DNA of 64,000 nt. It comes from Massilia solisilvae. GTDB taxonomy: Bacteria; Pseudomonadota; Gammaproteobacteria; Burkholderiales; Burkholderiaceae_D. The stretch covers positions 124,001 to 188,000 of the forward strand of contig NZ_JANUGV010000007.1 of the NCBI RefSeq assembly GCF_024753215.1. The letters are read 5' to 3'. The translations under genes were made by a program, and so were the position numbers. This document shows, piece by piece, positions 1 through 10,063 of the stretch (the first letter of the stretch is position 1; the number at the start of each line of letters is the position of its first letter). Below the pieces are notes generated by a model, which was not told where the DNA came from, made no database searches, and saw nothing but the letters and a program-made list of their open reading frames with translations.

Positions 1-1714
1 TCATCAGGCCGGTGGTGCGCTTGGTGACCAGCGATTCCACGTCGATGCCGTCGATCAGGTCGATCGGGTCGAGCGTGTTGCCCTTCGATTTGGACATCTT
101 CTGGCCGCTCGAATCGCGCACCAGGCCGTGCACGTACACGGTCTCGAACGGCACCTTGCCGGTGAAGTGCGCGGTCATCATGACCATGCGCGCAACCCAG
201 AAGAAGATGATGTCAAAGCCGGTCACCAGCACCGACGACGGCAGGAACGCGCGCAGGTCGGGCGTGTCTTGCGGCCAGCCGAGGGTGGAGAACGGCACCA
301 GCGCCGACGAGAACCAGGTGTCGAGCACGTCCTCGTCGCGGTGCAGCGGGCCGAATTCGCCGGCCGCTTCCGCCTTGGCACGGGCTTCCTCGTCGCTGCG
401 GGCAACGTACACGTGGCCCTTCTCGTCGTACCACGCCGGGATGCGGTGGCCCCACCACAGCTGGCGCGAGATGCACCAGTCCTGGATGTTGCCCAGCCAC
501 TGGTTGTAGGTGGTGGTCCAGTTTTCGGGCACGAACTTGATCTCGCCGCTGGCTACTTTTTCCAGCGCCACGTCGGTGATCGACTTGCCCGGATTGAAGG
601 TGCCTTCCGGCGCCGGCTTGGACATCGCCACGAACCACTGGTCGGTCAGCATCGGCTCGATGATGACGTTGGTGCGGTCGCCGCGCGGCACCATCAGCTT
701 GTGCGGCTTGACCTGCTCCAGGAAGCCCTGCGCTTCCAGGTCGGCCACGATCTGCTTGCGCGCGGCAAAGCGGTCCAGGCCGCGGTACTGTTCCGGCGCG
801 TTGTCGTTGATCTTCGCGTCCAGCGTGAACACGTTGATCATCGGCAGATTGTGGCGCTGGCCCAGCGCGTAGTCGTTAAAGTCGTGCGCCGGCGTGATCT
901 TCACGCAGCCGGTACCGAATTCCTTGTCCACGTACGAGTCGGCCACGATCGGCACTTCGCGGCCGGTCAGCGGCAGCCTGATCATCTTGCCGTGCAGCGG
1001 CTGATAACGCTCGTCGGTCGGGTCCACCGCCACGGCCACGTCACCGAGCATCGTTTCAGGACGGGTGGTGGCCACGGTGATCGAGCCGCTGCCATCGGCC
1101 AGCGGGTAGCGGATGTACCACATCGAGCCGTCTTCTTCTTCCGACACCACTTCCAGGTCGGAGACGGCGGTGCCCAGTTTCGGGTCCCAGTTCACCAGGC
1201 GCTTGCCGCGGTAGATCAGGCCTTGCTCGTACAGGCGCACGAACACTTCCGCCACCACTTCCGAGCGCGTTTCATCCATCGTGAAGTATTCGCGGCTCCA
1301 GTCGGCAGATGCCCCAAGGCGGCGCATCTGGCCGGTGATGGTGTTGCCGGACTTTTCCTTCCACTCCCAGACGCGCTTGACGAATTCCTCGCGGCCCAGG
1401 TCGTGGCGCGAGATCTTTTGTGCGTCGAGCTGGCGCTCCACCACGATCTGGGTGGCGATACCGGCGTGGTCGGTGCCCGGGATCCAGGCCGTGTTATGGC
1501 CGCGCATGCGGTAGTAGCGGGTCAGGCCATCCATGATGGTCTGGTTGAACGCGTGGCCCATGTGCAGGGTGCCCGTCACGTTCGGTGGCGGCAGCTGGAT
1601 GCTGAACGAAGGCTTGGACGGATCGGTGGTGCCGGTGAAGTAACCGCGCTTTTCCCACTCGCTGCGCCAGAACTGTTCAATGTCGGCTGGCTCGAAAGAC
1701 TTGGCTAATTCCAT
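1..1714 (-). CDS. valS: Valine--tRNA ligase, C-terminus beyond the window edge
   Basis: Charges tRNA-Val with valine in the cytoplasm. The first 571 residues are present. The class I HIGH signature appears as HMGH (residues 51-54, after PPPNVTGTL), and KMSKS lies at about 539-543, encoded near position 86-100. The editing (CP1) domain lies between them. Bacterial ValRS is about 950 residues, so the anticodon-binding and coiled-coil C-terminus lies outside the window. The ATG at 1714 begins MELAKSFEP, a normal ValRS N-terminus. The long frames on the opposite strand here are antisense artefacts of high GC. Confidence 0.97.
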   Translation of the reverse strand, partial: MELAKSFEPADIEQFWRSEWEKRGYFTGTTDPSKPSFSIQLPPPNVTGTLHMGHAFNQTIMDGLTRYYRMRGHNTAWIPGTDHAGIATQIVVERQLDAQKISRHDLGREEFVKRVWEWKEKSGNTITGQMRRLGASADWSREYFTMDETRSEVVAEVFVRLYEQGLIYRGKRLVNWDPKLGTAVSDLEVVSEEEDGSMWYIRYPLADGSGSITVATTRPETMLGDVAVAVDPTDERYQPLHGKMIRLPLTGREVPIVADSYVDKEFGTGCVKITPAHDFNDYALGQRHNLPMINVFTLDAKINDNAPEQYRGLDRFAARKQIVADLEAQGFLEQVKPHKLMVPRGDRTNVIIEPMLTDQWFVAMSKPAPEGTFNPGKSITDVALEKVASGEIKFVPENWTTTYNQWLGNIQDWCISRQLWWGHRIPAWYDEKGHVYVARSDEEARAKAEAAGEFGPLHRDEDVLDTWFSSALVPFSTLGWPQDTPDLRAFLPSSVLVTGFDIIFFWVARMVMMTAHFTGKVPFETVYVHGLVRDSSGQKMSKSKGNTLDPIDLIDGIDVESLVTKRTTGLM

Positions 1715-1779
1715 GGTGGTGGCGTCTAAATTTGGCGAAAAGAACCATTATAGATGACCGGCCGGAAGGTCGGTTGCCT

Positions 1780-2018
1780 GCGTGGTCCCCTTGCCTGGCC
1801 TGCGGTTGAGCTGGGGCAGCGATATCGCACGGGTTTCGGCGGGGATGCTCGCCACCCGCATGGCCGGGCACATTGGCAGCGTCAACGCTCGCTTGATCCC
1901 ACATGATCTGGTCGTGCTCGCGCAGCTGTCGGAGGACTGCCTCGTGGATGCGCTGCCTCTGGACGATCCAGCACCGGCCGTCGCGACGAATCCATCGGTG
2001 TTTGTCACAACAAGACAA
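1780..2018 (-). pseudogene. Remnant of an IS5-family transposase
   Basis: A minus-strand frame contains VLRQLREHDQIMWDQASVDA followed by ANVPGHAGGEHPRRNP. This resembles the conserved IS5/IS427-group stretch, in which a small helix is followed by W-x-x-A-x-V-D-A and then GG-x-x-x-G-x-NP-TD. Only about 80 residues remain. The downstream TD-RGK-GSK segment is scrambled, and no DDE core or terminal inverted repeats were recognised. It fills most of the 382-base gap between valS and the next gene. Assignment rests on motif memory rather than an alignment. Confidence 0.45.
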
Positions 2019-2096
2019 GGCTGCACGTCTTGTAAAGAGCGGCGGGCAGGTCTGCCAGCCACACGACCAATCACCTCACGAAAGGAAGTACGAACA

Positions 2097-2546
2097 ATGA
2101 ATCGCGCAAACTGGTTTCAAGTCTCGCAGGAAGGCGCCAAGGCGCTGGGAGCGCTGCACCACTACGCAACGACGGGGACAGGTCTGGAACCCGAGCTCAT
2201 TCACCTTGTCTTTCTCAGGGTTTCGCAATTAAATGGTTGCGCACACTGTATCGACGTCCACACCCGCGATCTCATCAAACACGGGATGTCTATTGACAAG
2301 ATTGTACTGGTGCCGGTGTGGGAAGAGGTCGAGTATTTGTTTTCGGACCAGGAGCGTGCGGCCCTCGCATGGACGGAAGAGGTAACACGAGTGAGCGAAA
2401 CTCATGCTTCGGATGAGGCATACTCGGCGGCATCAACCGCATTTGGCGAAAAGGCCCTGGTCGAACTGACCATCGTGATCGCCGCCATGAATGCGATCAA
2501 TCGCATGGGTATTAGCTTCCGTTTGAAACCACGTGCTAGAGCTTGA
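2097..2546 (+). CDS. Carboxymuconolactone decarboxylase / AhpD-like protein
   Basis: A 149-residue protein of the CMD/AhpD fold, probably a peroxidase-like or thiol redox enzyme. It carries the hallmark C-x-x-C-x3-H, seen as NGCAHCIDVH (C48, C51, H55). The ATG at 2097 is preceded by GAAAGGAAG at a good distance, so the frame upstream of it is not used. Base composition is visibly less GC-rich than the flanking valS and MFS genes, and it sits beside a transposase remnant, which suggests acquisition by transfer. Many relatives are annotated as alkylhydroperoxidase AhpD family; the substrate is unknown. Confidence 0.85.
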   Translation: MNRANWFQVSQEGAKALGALHHYATTGTGLEPELIHLVFLRVSQLNGCAHCIDVHTRDLIKHGMSIDKIVLVPVWEEVEYLFSDQERAALAWTEEVTRVSETHASDEAYSAASTAFGEKALVELTIVIAAMNAINRMGISFRLKPRARA

Positions 2547-2661
2547 AGAGTTCCGGCGGGGAGCATCCTCGCGCGCTTTGGGTGTTGAATTGGGTAGCGC
2601 AGTAACACGTCCTGGCCCTTGATGATTCGGATGCCCGATGACGACACAGTCCGGCGTCGAA

Positions 2662-3930
2662 TCAGGCGTCAGCAGGGAGTCGCGCAGTCAGCGGTGCTCC
2701 CGTCAACTGGAAGCCCTTGTTGGGCAGCTTGAGCGAAATTGCCGCAGCAAGCAGCAGCAGCACGCCAGCCGCGCCGAACGCAACCCAGTGCGAGCCGAAA
2801 CGCTCGTAGCCCCAGCCGCCCAGCCACGAGCTGATCATCGCGCCAACCTGGTGCAGCAGGTAGGCGTAACCGTACAGCACGCCAACCAGGCGCACGCCGT
2901 ACACGTCCGCGATGATGGCCGACGACGTCGCCACGCTGCCGGCCCACACCAGGCCGCCGATCGCGGCGGCCGCGTACAGCTCGAAGTGCGTTCCCACCAG
3001 CAGCAGCGCAAAGAAGCCGAGCCCGCGCACGAAGTAGATCGTCGCCAGGATGTTCTTGCGCGGCAGTTTGTCGGCCACGCGCCCCAACATCTGGGTGCCG
3101 AAAATGGCGACGATGCCGATCATGCCGATGCCAAAGGCGGCGGTGGTGGCATCAAAGCCGTGGTCCATCAGCATCGGAACACCGTGCGTGCCGAGCAGGT
3201 TCATGCTGAAGCCGCAGGCGAACAGGCCAGCCGACACCTTCCAGAACGGCGCGGTGCGCACCGCCTCGCCGAGCGTCAGGCTGGGCGCCGGCGCGGCCGT
3301 GGCAGCGGGCATGATTTGGCCCGGCAGCAGGTCGGTGTGCTCGGGGGCCTCGTCACGGATGATGAACAGGGCCGCGGGCACGGCGATCAGGGCAAACACG
3401 GCGGCAAAGGCCAGCAAGGTGTTCTGCCAGCCGATCATGCGGATGGCCAGCGAGAACAGCGGCGTGAGGATCGCAATGCCGGCCATCGAGCCGCTCGACA
3501 CGAAAAACAGCGCCATGCCGCGCTGGCGCGTGAACCAGCGGCTGATCACCGGCGTCAACGCCACCTGGCTGGTGAAGGCCAGCCCGATGGACAGCAGAAC
3601 CCCGAACGACAGCAGCAGGGTCAGCGGCGTGCGCGCGACGACCGTCCACAGCACCGAACCGACGACGATGGCGGTGCCGGCGAGCAGCACCGAGCGGGTG
3701 CTGTAGCGCCCGGCCAGGTAGCCGGCCAGCGGCATGCCCGCGCCATAGAACAGCATGCCGATGGCGATAATCGCCGACAGGTCGCTGCGGGAAAAGCCGA
3801 GGCTGGTCGCCATCGGGATGAAGAACGGGCCAATGCCCAGGCGCAGGCCGACCGTGAGCAGGGTCAGCAGGGTGGCGGCGATCACAATGTTCCATCCGAA
3901 ATACCAGCCACCGTTGGTCTTGTCAGTCAC
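2662..3930 (-). CDS. Major facilitator superfamily transporter
   Basis: A 422-residue inner-membrane protein with about 12 hydrophobic segments and an MFS-like loop after helix 2 (AGYLAGRYSTR). The N-terminus NGGWYFGWNIVIAATL and the overall pattern resemble the monocarboxylate/oxalate-formate antiporter-like MFS group. Substrate cannot be read from the sequence. I chose the GTG at 3930 (VTDKTNGGWYF) because upstream in-frame sequence is Arg-rich and does not look like protein. No partner gene is adjacent. Confidence 0.85.
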   Translation of the reverse strand: MTDKTNGGWYFGWNIVIAATLLTLLTVGLRLGIGPFFIPMATSLGFSRSDLSAIIAIGMLFYGAGMPLAGYLAGRYSTRSVLLAGTAIVVGSVLWTVVARTPLTLLLSFGVLLSIGLAFTSQVALTPVISRWFTRQRGMALFFVSSGSMAGIAILTPLFSLAIRMIGWQNTLLAFAAVFALIAVPAALFIIRDEAPEHTDLLPGQIMPAATAAPAPSLTLGEAVRTAPFWKVSAGLFACGFSMNLLGTHGVPMLMDHGFDATTAAFGIGMIGIVAIFGTQMLGRVADKLPRKNILATIYFVRGLGFFALLLVGTHFELYAAAAIGGLVWAGSVATSSAIIADVYGVRLVGVLYGYAYLLHQVGAMISSWLGGWGYERFGSHWVAFGAAGVLLLLAAAISLKLPNKGFQLTGAPLTARLPADA

Positions 3931-4003
3931 TTCAGGTCCCGTTCTGCAGTTCTCTTGGAGCTGAAGATTGTATGCGAACAATATTTGGCGCGCTTGCCAC
4001 CAA

Positions 4004-4031
4004 CAAAAAAAGGGCGTCCTGAGACGCCCTT
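4004..4031 (-). terminator. Rho-independent terminator of the subtilase gene
   Basis: Read on the minus strand, AAGGGCGTC and GACGCCCTT form a perfect 9-bp stem with a 4-base loop (4010-4018 / 4023-4031), followed by a T run (complement of A 4005-4011). It lies just beyond the stop codon of the protease gene at 4053. Confidence 0.85.
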
Positions 4032-4052
4032 GGTTCGCGATGCGAGACGTGC

Positions 4053-5627
4053 TTACTTGCCGCAGCCCAGCGACTTGATGCGGTCGTAGGCGGCCTTGGC
4101 TTGCACCAGGCCGTAGCCGTAGTGGACGTCGCGGCCGGCGGCGCCCAGGTCCAGCGCGCTGTTGTTCAGCGAGGTGCGGATCTGGCTGCCGGTGCAGGTC
4201 GGGAAGTAGCTCCACACCAGCGCGGCCACCGCGGACACGTGCGGGGTTGCCATCGAGGTGCCGTCGAAGTAGGCGTAGTTCGATGCCTTGACCGCCACGG
4301 TTGCACTCTGGCCCAGCTGCGCCTTCATCGCGGCGCCGTCGGTGTCCGACGCCGAGACCGACGGGATGCTGGTCACGGTACCGTTGAGCGTGCCCGAGAA
4401 GCTGCCGGCCGCGTTGTTGTAGATGATCGCGCCCACGCCGCCGCTGTTCTGGCAGTTGGTGACCTTGGTCGCGAAGTCCACGGTGCCGCGCTGGATCAGG
4501 CAGACCTTGCCGGAGACGGCGGTGTTGACCGTGTCGCCGATGCCGAAGTCAGCCAGCGGGGCGGTCGCGGTCTGTTGCGGCGAGCCGTCCATCGGGAACG
4601 ACGAGCCGTAACTGGTCGTGCCGACCGACAGCGACGAATCCTCGCCGGTGCCCATCGGCACGGTCGACAGCACGGACACGCCCGGGCCGGAAATCTCGAC
4701 GTCGTTGTTGTACTGCGAGAACGACGCGTAGGCCTTGTTCTCGTCCACCGCCGCCACCGACATCACGCTGCCGTAGCCGGCCGGGTAGGAGGTGGTGGCG
4801 TTGCCGCTGTTGCCGGCTGCGGCGATCGAGAGCACGCCCTTGGTCTGCAGGCTGTCGAAGGCGCGCTGTTCGGTGATGCTCTTGGAGCCGCCGCCGAGCG
4901 ACATGGTGATGACGTTGGCGCCGGCCGAGCCGCACTTGTTGGCGGCGCTGGCCAGCGTGGACGAGTAGGTCCAGGCGCCGTTGGCGCCGAACACCTTCAC
5001 GATATGCAGTTTGAGTGCCTTGTTCGGGTTCACGCCGACCACGCCCACGCCGCTCTGGTTCACCGCCGCGATGGTGCCGAACACGTGGGTGCCGTGGTGG
5101 GTCTCGTCGGTGTACCACCAGCCGGTGCCCGAGTCGTATTCGCCGGTCACGTTGCTGCCGTTGTCCTTCAGGTCTTCATGGCTGAAGTCCACGCCGGAGT
5201 CGATGATGCAGATCTTGCGGTTGCCGGCGTTGGTGTCCGGCAGCTGGTCGGCCTGCACCAGCTTGATGCCGTACGGGACCAGCTGGCCGCTCGCATACGG
5301 CGTGCCGGTCGACGGCGTGGTCAGCGCGAAGGGCTTGCGCACCACGTCTTCCTCGATGTATTCGACGTTCGGATTGTTGTCCAGGCCCTTGAGCGCGGTG
5401 GTCGGCACTTCGACCGCCATCGCGTTCATGCCGAAGATCTCGAGCTTGACGTTGCCGTGGGCGGCGGCAACGGCGGAGCGAATGCTGGCGGCGGCGCCAG
5501 GCTTGAAGGCAACGATGACACGGGTGGTGTCCGGCGCCGCGGCGGAAGCATTGCCGATCACGCCTGCGGCAAGCGCGGCCAGGCAAAGTCCCAGGGTTTT
5601 TGATGCGCGAGTGTCGTGTTTGGTCAT
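4053..5627 (-). CDS. Secreted S8 family serine peptidase (subtilase) with PA domain
   Basis: A 524-residue subtilisin-like protease. The first 30 or so residues form a signal peptide ending near ASAAAP. An I9-type propeptide occupies roughly residues 35-95. The triad is visible: Asp143 (IIDSGVDFSHEDL), His178 (HHGTHVFGT) and Ser458 (DGTSMATPHV). Between His and Ser there is an inserted protease-associated (PA) domain near 370-440 (VCLIQRGTVDFATKV). The ATG at 5627 follows GGAGAAAAG. It is probably exported and autoprocessed; extracellular protein breakdown is the likely role. Confidence 0.93.
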   Translation of the reverse strand: MTKHDTRASKTLGLCLAALAAGVIGNASAAAPDTTRVIVAFKPGAAASIRSAVAAAHGNVKLEIFGMNAMAVEVPTTALKGLDNNPNVEYIEEDVVRKPFALTTPSTGTPYASGQLVPYGIKLVQADQLPDTNAGNRKICIIDSGVDFSHEDLKDNGSNVTGEYDSGTGWWYTDETHHGTHVFGTIAAVNQSGVGVVGVNPNKALKLHIVKVFGANGAWTYSSTLASAANKCGSAGANVITMSLGGGSKSITEQRAFDSLQTKGVLSIAAAGNSGNATTSYPAGYGSVMSVAAVDENKAYASFSQYNNDVEISGPGVSVLSTVPMGTGEDSSLSVGTTSYGSSFPMDGSPQQTATAPLADFGIGDTVNTAVSGKVCLIQRGTVDFATKVTNCQNSGGVGAIIYNNAAGSFSGTLNGTVTSIPSVSASDTDGAAMKAQLGQSATVAVKASNYAYFDGTSMATPHVSAVAALVWSYFPTCTGSQIRTSLNNSALDLGAAGRDVHYGYGLVQAKAAYDRIKSLGCGK

Positions 5628-5985
5628 TCTACTTTTCTCCGTATGTAAGCCTATCGTTATCGCCGCGGTTCTTTGCCCGCGTGCTCTTGTTGCAGCCGTT
5701 GCCGCATATGCATGCAACCGATCTAGTCTATTTGGAAAGGTTCTGGCTGCGCAATTGCAGGTTCAAGCGTGCGCGAGAACTGTTGTTATGTGGTGGGCCT
5801 GCACTGTTGAAACCGCTGAGTTCGGCAGGCGCGTGCTATATTTTTCGCGCGGCCGCGAGCAGGATGCACGGCGGGTGAGCGGCCTTGGCGGACACGCATT
5901 TGCGCGTGTTCGAAGCGCGGCTTTTCCTGGCTTGATATCATGGCAAACCCCAGCGGCAGTGTCCGCGTCTGAAGAGGAAGAACAC
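5628..5985. other. 358-base divergent intergenic region
   Basis: Lies between the divergently transcribed subtilase and formaldehyde dehydrogenase genes, so it must hold both promoters. I see no strong sigma70 pair. An inverted repeat ACACGC-N6-GCGTGT at 5892-5909 and the palindrome TGATATCA at 5933-5940 sit upstream of the dehydrogenase and could bind a regulator; neither is recognised. No small gene was found. Confidence 0.4.
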
Positions 5986-7092
<1,107 letters not shown>

Positions 7093-7104
7093 CGCATCCA
7101 TTCC

Positions 7105-7200
7105 CCGTCGTCCCGGCGCAGGCCGGGACCCATGCTGAGTTGGTGCGGCACGCGGCTCCGCTCCATTGAGCATGGGTACCGGCGTTCGCCGGTACGACGG
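7105..7200. repeat. REP-like palindromic pair, family A copy 1
   Basis: Two head-to-head units. The left reads CCGTCGTCCCGGC-GCAG-GCCGGGACCCATGCTGAG; the right is its near reverse complement, ending GTACCGGCGTTCGCCGGTACGACGG. Each unit is a hairpin and together they form a BIME-like structure. The same unit recurs at 15.1, 18.1, 51.7, 57.6 and 58.7 kb. It lies just after the formaldehyde dehydrogenase stop codon. Confidence 0.85.
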
Positions 7201-7328
7201 TCCAGGCGCGCGTTTTTGTCGCCTGTTCCGCTTTTCCTGCAGCCTGTCGCACCCCGGTAGCACCCTCCCACGCATTTTCCTAGAGTTGTCATCGGCGGCA
7301 TGCGCCCGCCAGCAAGTAGATAAAAAGT

Positions 7329-7359
7329 TCTAGACAAAATTATCTAGACCTTTTAATCT
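7329..7359 (+). promoter_or_regulatory. Possible promoter overlapped by a TCTAGAC direct repeat
   Basis: TCTAGAC occurs at 7329-7335 and again at 7343-7349; each TCTAGA is itself a palindrome. A candidate sigma70 pair TAGACA (7331-7336), 17 bases, TAATCT (7354-7359) overlaps them. Repressor sites overlapping a promoter fit the BlaI-controlled genes that usually accompany M56 peptidases, but the site does not match the known BlaI consensus. Confidence 0.3.
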
Positions 7360-7383
7360 GGATTCCACAACAACGGAGACCAC

Positions 7384-7425
7384 ATGAACCAGCACCGCCT
7401 TGAGCAGAAAGGGCAGCGCCGATGA
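7384..7425 (+). CDS. 13-residue ORF directly upstream of the M56 gene
   Basis: ATG at 7384 with an ideal ribosome-binding site (GGAGACCAC-ATG), encoding MNQHRLEQKGQRR, whose TGA overlaps the M56 start codon as ATGA. BlaR1/M56 genes normally sit downstream of a blaI/mecI repressor gene with just such an overlap. This could be the two ends of a blaI gene after an internal deletion, or a leader peptide coupling translation. No peptide homology is claimed. Confidence 0.3.
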   Translation: MNQHRLEQKGQRR

Positions 7426-9197
7426 GCCGCTTGCTGTCCTCCATCGTTCCCAGCCTGGGCTGGGCGCTGCTCGACTTCGTGTGGCAGGGCATGCTGGTGG
7501 GCTGGATCGCCGCCTTGCTGCTGGCGCTGCTGCGCAAGGCATCCCCGCAGGCGCGCTACGCCGTGGCGTGCGTGGCGCTGCTGCTGTGTGCGGCGCTGCC
7601 GGTGGCCGGCACGCTGCAACGGGTGCTTGCCGCGCAGTCGGCCACGGCCAGCAGCTTGCCGCTTGCACTGGCGGACGCCGCCGTCCTGCATGCCGCCCCG
7701 GTGCTGGCCCTACCCGCCGGGCAGCTTGCGTCGTGGGAAGGCATGCTCCAGCAGCGGTTGCCGCTCGTGATCTTCTGCTGGGCTTGCGGCGCCGGCGTGC
7801 TGGCGCTGCGCATGCTGCTTGGCCTGGTGTGGGTGCGCAGGCTGTGCCGGCCCGGCCATTATCGGCGCGACCCGGCCTGGCAGGCGCGCCTGGACCGGCT
7901 GGCGCGCGCGATCGGCGTGGGCCGGCGCGTCACGCTTGGCCTGGTGGACGACCTGGCCAGCCCGGTGACGGCGGGCTGGTGGCGTCCGGTCGTGCTGGTG
8001 CCGGCATCGCTGGTGTCAGGCATGCCGCCCGAGTTGCTGGAAGCGCTGCTGGCGCATGAACTGGCGCATGTGCGCCGCCTTGATTACCTGGTCAACCTGA
8101 TCCAGAGCGCGATCGAAATCCTGCTGTTCTACCACCCGGCCGTGTGGTGGCTGTCGAAGCGGATTCGTACCGAGCGCGAACAGATCGCAGACGATTTAGC
8201 CGCAAGCACGCTCGGCGAACCGCGGCGCCTGGCACTTGCACTGTCCGAGCTGGACCTGTTCCGGCTCACCACCCCGCAACTTGCCCATGCAGCACATGGA
8301 GGAAATCTTATGTCTCGCATCAAACGCCTGGTTCGCCCCGAGTCCGAACCGCTGAACTGGAAGCTGGCGCTGCCCATCCTGGGCCTGGCCGCGTGCGCCG
8401 CGCTCTACGCCCACACATCCACCGCGCTGGCAGCGTCGGACACGGCGCCCGCGGCGAAGGCGTTTAAGCGCCACGCCGGCCCCAGCAAGGATGGCGCGTA
8501 TGCCCTGGTGCGCGATACCGACCGCGGCACCAACATGAACGGCGACAGCGTGGACTGGAGCGAAATCGAAGCGGTCAAGAAGAACATGCACGGCCAATTC
8601 CTGTGGTTCCGCGACGGCGGCCAGGCCTGGGTCGTGCAGGACCCGGACATCCTGGCACGCGCCAATGCGGCCTGGGCGCCGGTGGACCGGCTCGGCGAGC
8701 AAATGGACGTGTACGGCAGGCAGATGGACGAGCACAGCAAGAAGATGGAAGCGCTCGGCCGCGAGATGGAGCAGTCGGTTGCACGCGTCCAGCCCGACCA
8801 GCAAGCCACGCGCGAGTTCGAGCGAAAAATGAACGAAATGGGCGCCCGGATGGGAGATCTCGGCGCCAGGTTGGCGAGTACGGATGGTGCGGAGCGCGAC
8901 CGTGTGTCACAGCAGATGCGTGAGCTCGGCAAGAAAATGGACGCCGAGGGCAAGCAGTTCCGCCAGCATGCGGAGAAACAGGACCAGCGCCAGGCGCACG
9001 CGGCCATGGACGACCTGGGCCGGCGCATGCGCGAGGCGAGCAAGCCGATGGATGAATTGGGCCACCAGATGGGCGCGCTCGGCAAGCAGATGGAGCAGGA
9101 GAGCAAGACCGCCGACCAGGTGGTGCGCCAGTTGATCCGTGAATCGCGCGAAAAAGGCCTGGCCCGGCCGGTGCCGCTTACCACGGCCAAGGGCTGA
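7422..9197 (+). CDS. M56 family (BlaR1-like) membrane metallopeptidase with long helical tail
   Basis: A 591-residue membrane protein. N-terminal hydrophobic helices precede a cytoplasmic gluzincin-like peptidase with HELAH at 212-216 and EQIADDLA further on. A further membrane segment lies near 310-330. From about residue 424 to 575 the tail consists of repeated LG-x-QM or LG-x-KM units, predicted to be helical or coiled-coil. BlaR1 relatives sense an external signal and cleave a repressor; here no penicillin-binding sensor domain and no blaI gene are seen. Translation is probably coupled to the 13-residue ORF through ATGA at 7422. Confidence 0.82.
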   Translation: MSRLLSSIVPSLGWALLDFVWQGMLVGWIAALLLALLRKASPQARYAVACVALLLCAALPVAGTLQRVLAAQSATASSLPLALADAAVLHAAPVLALPAGQLASWEGMLQQRLPLVIFCWACGAGVLALRMLLGLVWVRRLCRPGHYRRDPAWQARLDRLARAIGVGRRVTLGLVDDLASPVTAGWWRPVVLVPASLVSGMPPELLEALLAHELAHVRRLDYLVNLIQSAIEILLFYHPAVWWLSKRIRTEREQIADDLAASTLGEPRRLALALSELDLFRLTTPQLAHAAHGGNLMSRIKRLVRPESEPLNWKLALPILGLAACAALYAHTSTALAASDTAPAAKAFKRHAGPSKDGAYALVRDTDRGTNMNGDSVDWSEIEAVKKNMHGQFLWFRDGGQAWVVQDPDILARANAAWAPVDRLGEQMDVYGRQMDEHSKKMEALGREMEQSVARVQPDQQATREFERKMNEMGARMGDLGARLASTDGAERDRVSQQMRELGKKMDAEGKQFRQHAEKQDQRQAHAAMDDLGRRMREASKPMDELGHQMGALGKQMEQESKTADQVVRQLIRESREKGLARPVPLTTAKG

Positions 9198-9300
9198 GTC
9201 CAGGTTGACGTGGCAGGCGCCCGGCGGCTGTCACGTTTCATTGATTCCACCGTGTAACAAATTGTCATCGAGCTATCGAACAGTCAGTTGATGGGTTATC

Positions 9301-9316
9301 ATTGCCGGTTGGCAAT
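9301..9316. promoter_or_regulatory. Perfect inverted repeat upstream of the first barrel gene
   Basis: ATTGCC-GGTT-GGCAAT forms a 6+4+6 palindrome about 60 bases before the start codon at 9379. It could be an operator or the 5' stem of the leader. No regulator family is recognised. Confidence 0.3.
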
Positions 9317-9378
9317 CCAGTCCTCATACGAAAAACTGGGCTGCAACGGTTCTGAAAATTCATCTTAGGAAACTCATC

Positions 9379-9873
9379 ATGATCAAGAAAATCCTCGCTG
9401 CCGCCGCCCTGGCGACCCTGGCTGCTTCGTCGCAAGCTGCCGGTCCGGGCACCACCTACGCCGGTGTTGACGTCGGCGCGACCCACATCAAGGGCGATTC
9501 CAACCAGGTCAGCTACGGCGCCTTCGTTGGCTACAATTTCAACCAGAATTTCGCCGGCGAGGTCGGCGTGCGCCGCCTCTGGTCCGACACCCAGGACTGG
9601 AACGAGGCTCGCATGGACCAGATCGCCGTGTCGGCCATCGGCAGCCTGCCGGTCAACGCCGCGACCAGCGTGTACGGCCGCGTGGGCTACAACCGCCTGA
9701 ACGCCAAGGTCGAGATGGGCAAATACGGCAGCGTTTCCGACAATACCTCGGGTCTCCTGCTGGGCGTTGGCGTGAAGTATGACTTTGACAGCAACATCAG
9801 CGGCCGCGTCGAACTGCAGCGTCCGCACAGCGACGTGCTGAACCTGAGCGCAGGCATCTCGTACGCTTTCTAA
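9379..9873 (+). CDS. Outer-membrane beta-barrel protein (OmpA/OmpW-like fold)
   Basis: A 164-residue precursor with a signal peptide (MIKKILAAAALATLAASSQA). It is followed by alternating hydrophobic strands such as YGAFVGYNFNQNFAGEVGVR and SGRVELQRP, and ends in a C-terminal aromatic residue (SYAF), the BAM recognition signal. The size fits an eight-stranded barrel of the porin-family / OmpA beta-barrel class. It is paralogous to the next gene. Each has its own terminator, so they are separate transcription units. Function is unknown beyond outer-membrane location. Confidence 0.85.
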   Translation: MIKKILAAAALATLAASSQAAGPGTTYAGVDVGATHIKGDSNQVSYGAFVGYNFNQNFAGEVGVRRLWSDTQDWNEARMDQIAVSAIGSLPVNAATSVYGRVGYNRLNAKVEMGKYGSVSDNTSGLLLGVGVKYDFDSNISGRVELQRPHSDVLNLSAGISYAF

Positions 9874-9898
9874 GCTGCGACGATCGAAGCAAAGGGAA

Positions 9899-9923
9899 GG
9901 GGTGCTGCGGCGCCCCTTTTTTT
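9899..9923 (+). terminator. Rho-independent terminator after the first barrel gene
   Basis: GGGGTGC-TGCG-GCGCCCC stem with one G-U pair (9899-9916), followed by seven T residues. Confidence 0.85.
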
Positions 9924-10063
9924 GTTCCCGAGAGAATGTAAGAGTTTGTGACCGATTGTCTGGTTGCTCGATCCCTCTGGTAAATTTCACGTCAGCAACT
10001 AGTTAAATCGATAACGACTGGTTGCGACGATCGATTCTTACAACACAACTGAAAGAGGGTTTC

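Noticed and set aside
128-1708. Long open frame on the plus strand opposite valS
   Set aside because: Arg/His/Val-rich translation without any motif; valS on the other strand has full catalytic signatures. High GC makes such antisense frames common.
2402-2647. 81-codon minus-strand frame across the end of the AhpD-like gene
   Set aside because: Mostly antisense to a recognised gene and has no convincing start signal.
7105-7200. CRISPR array, because of repeated palindromes
   Set aside because: Units are inverted pairs with no regular spacers and are scattered singly across the window; no cas gene is present.
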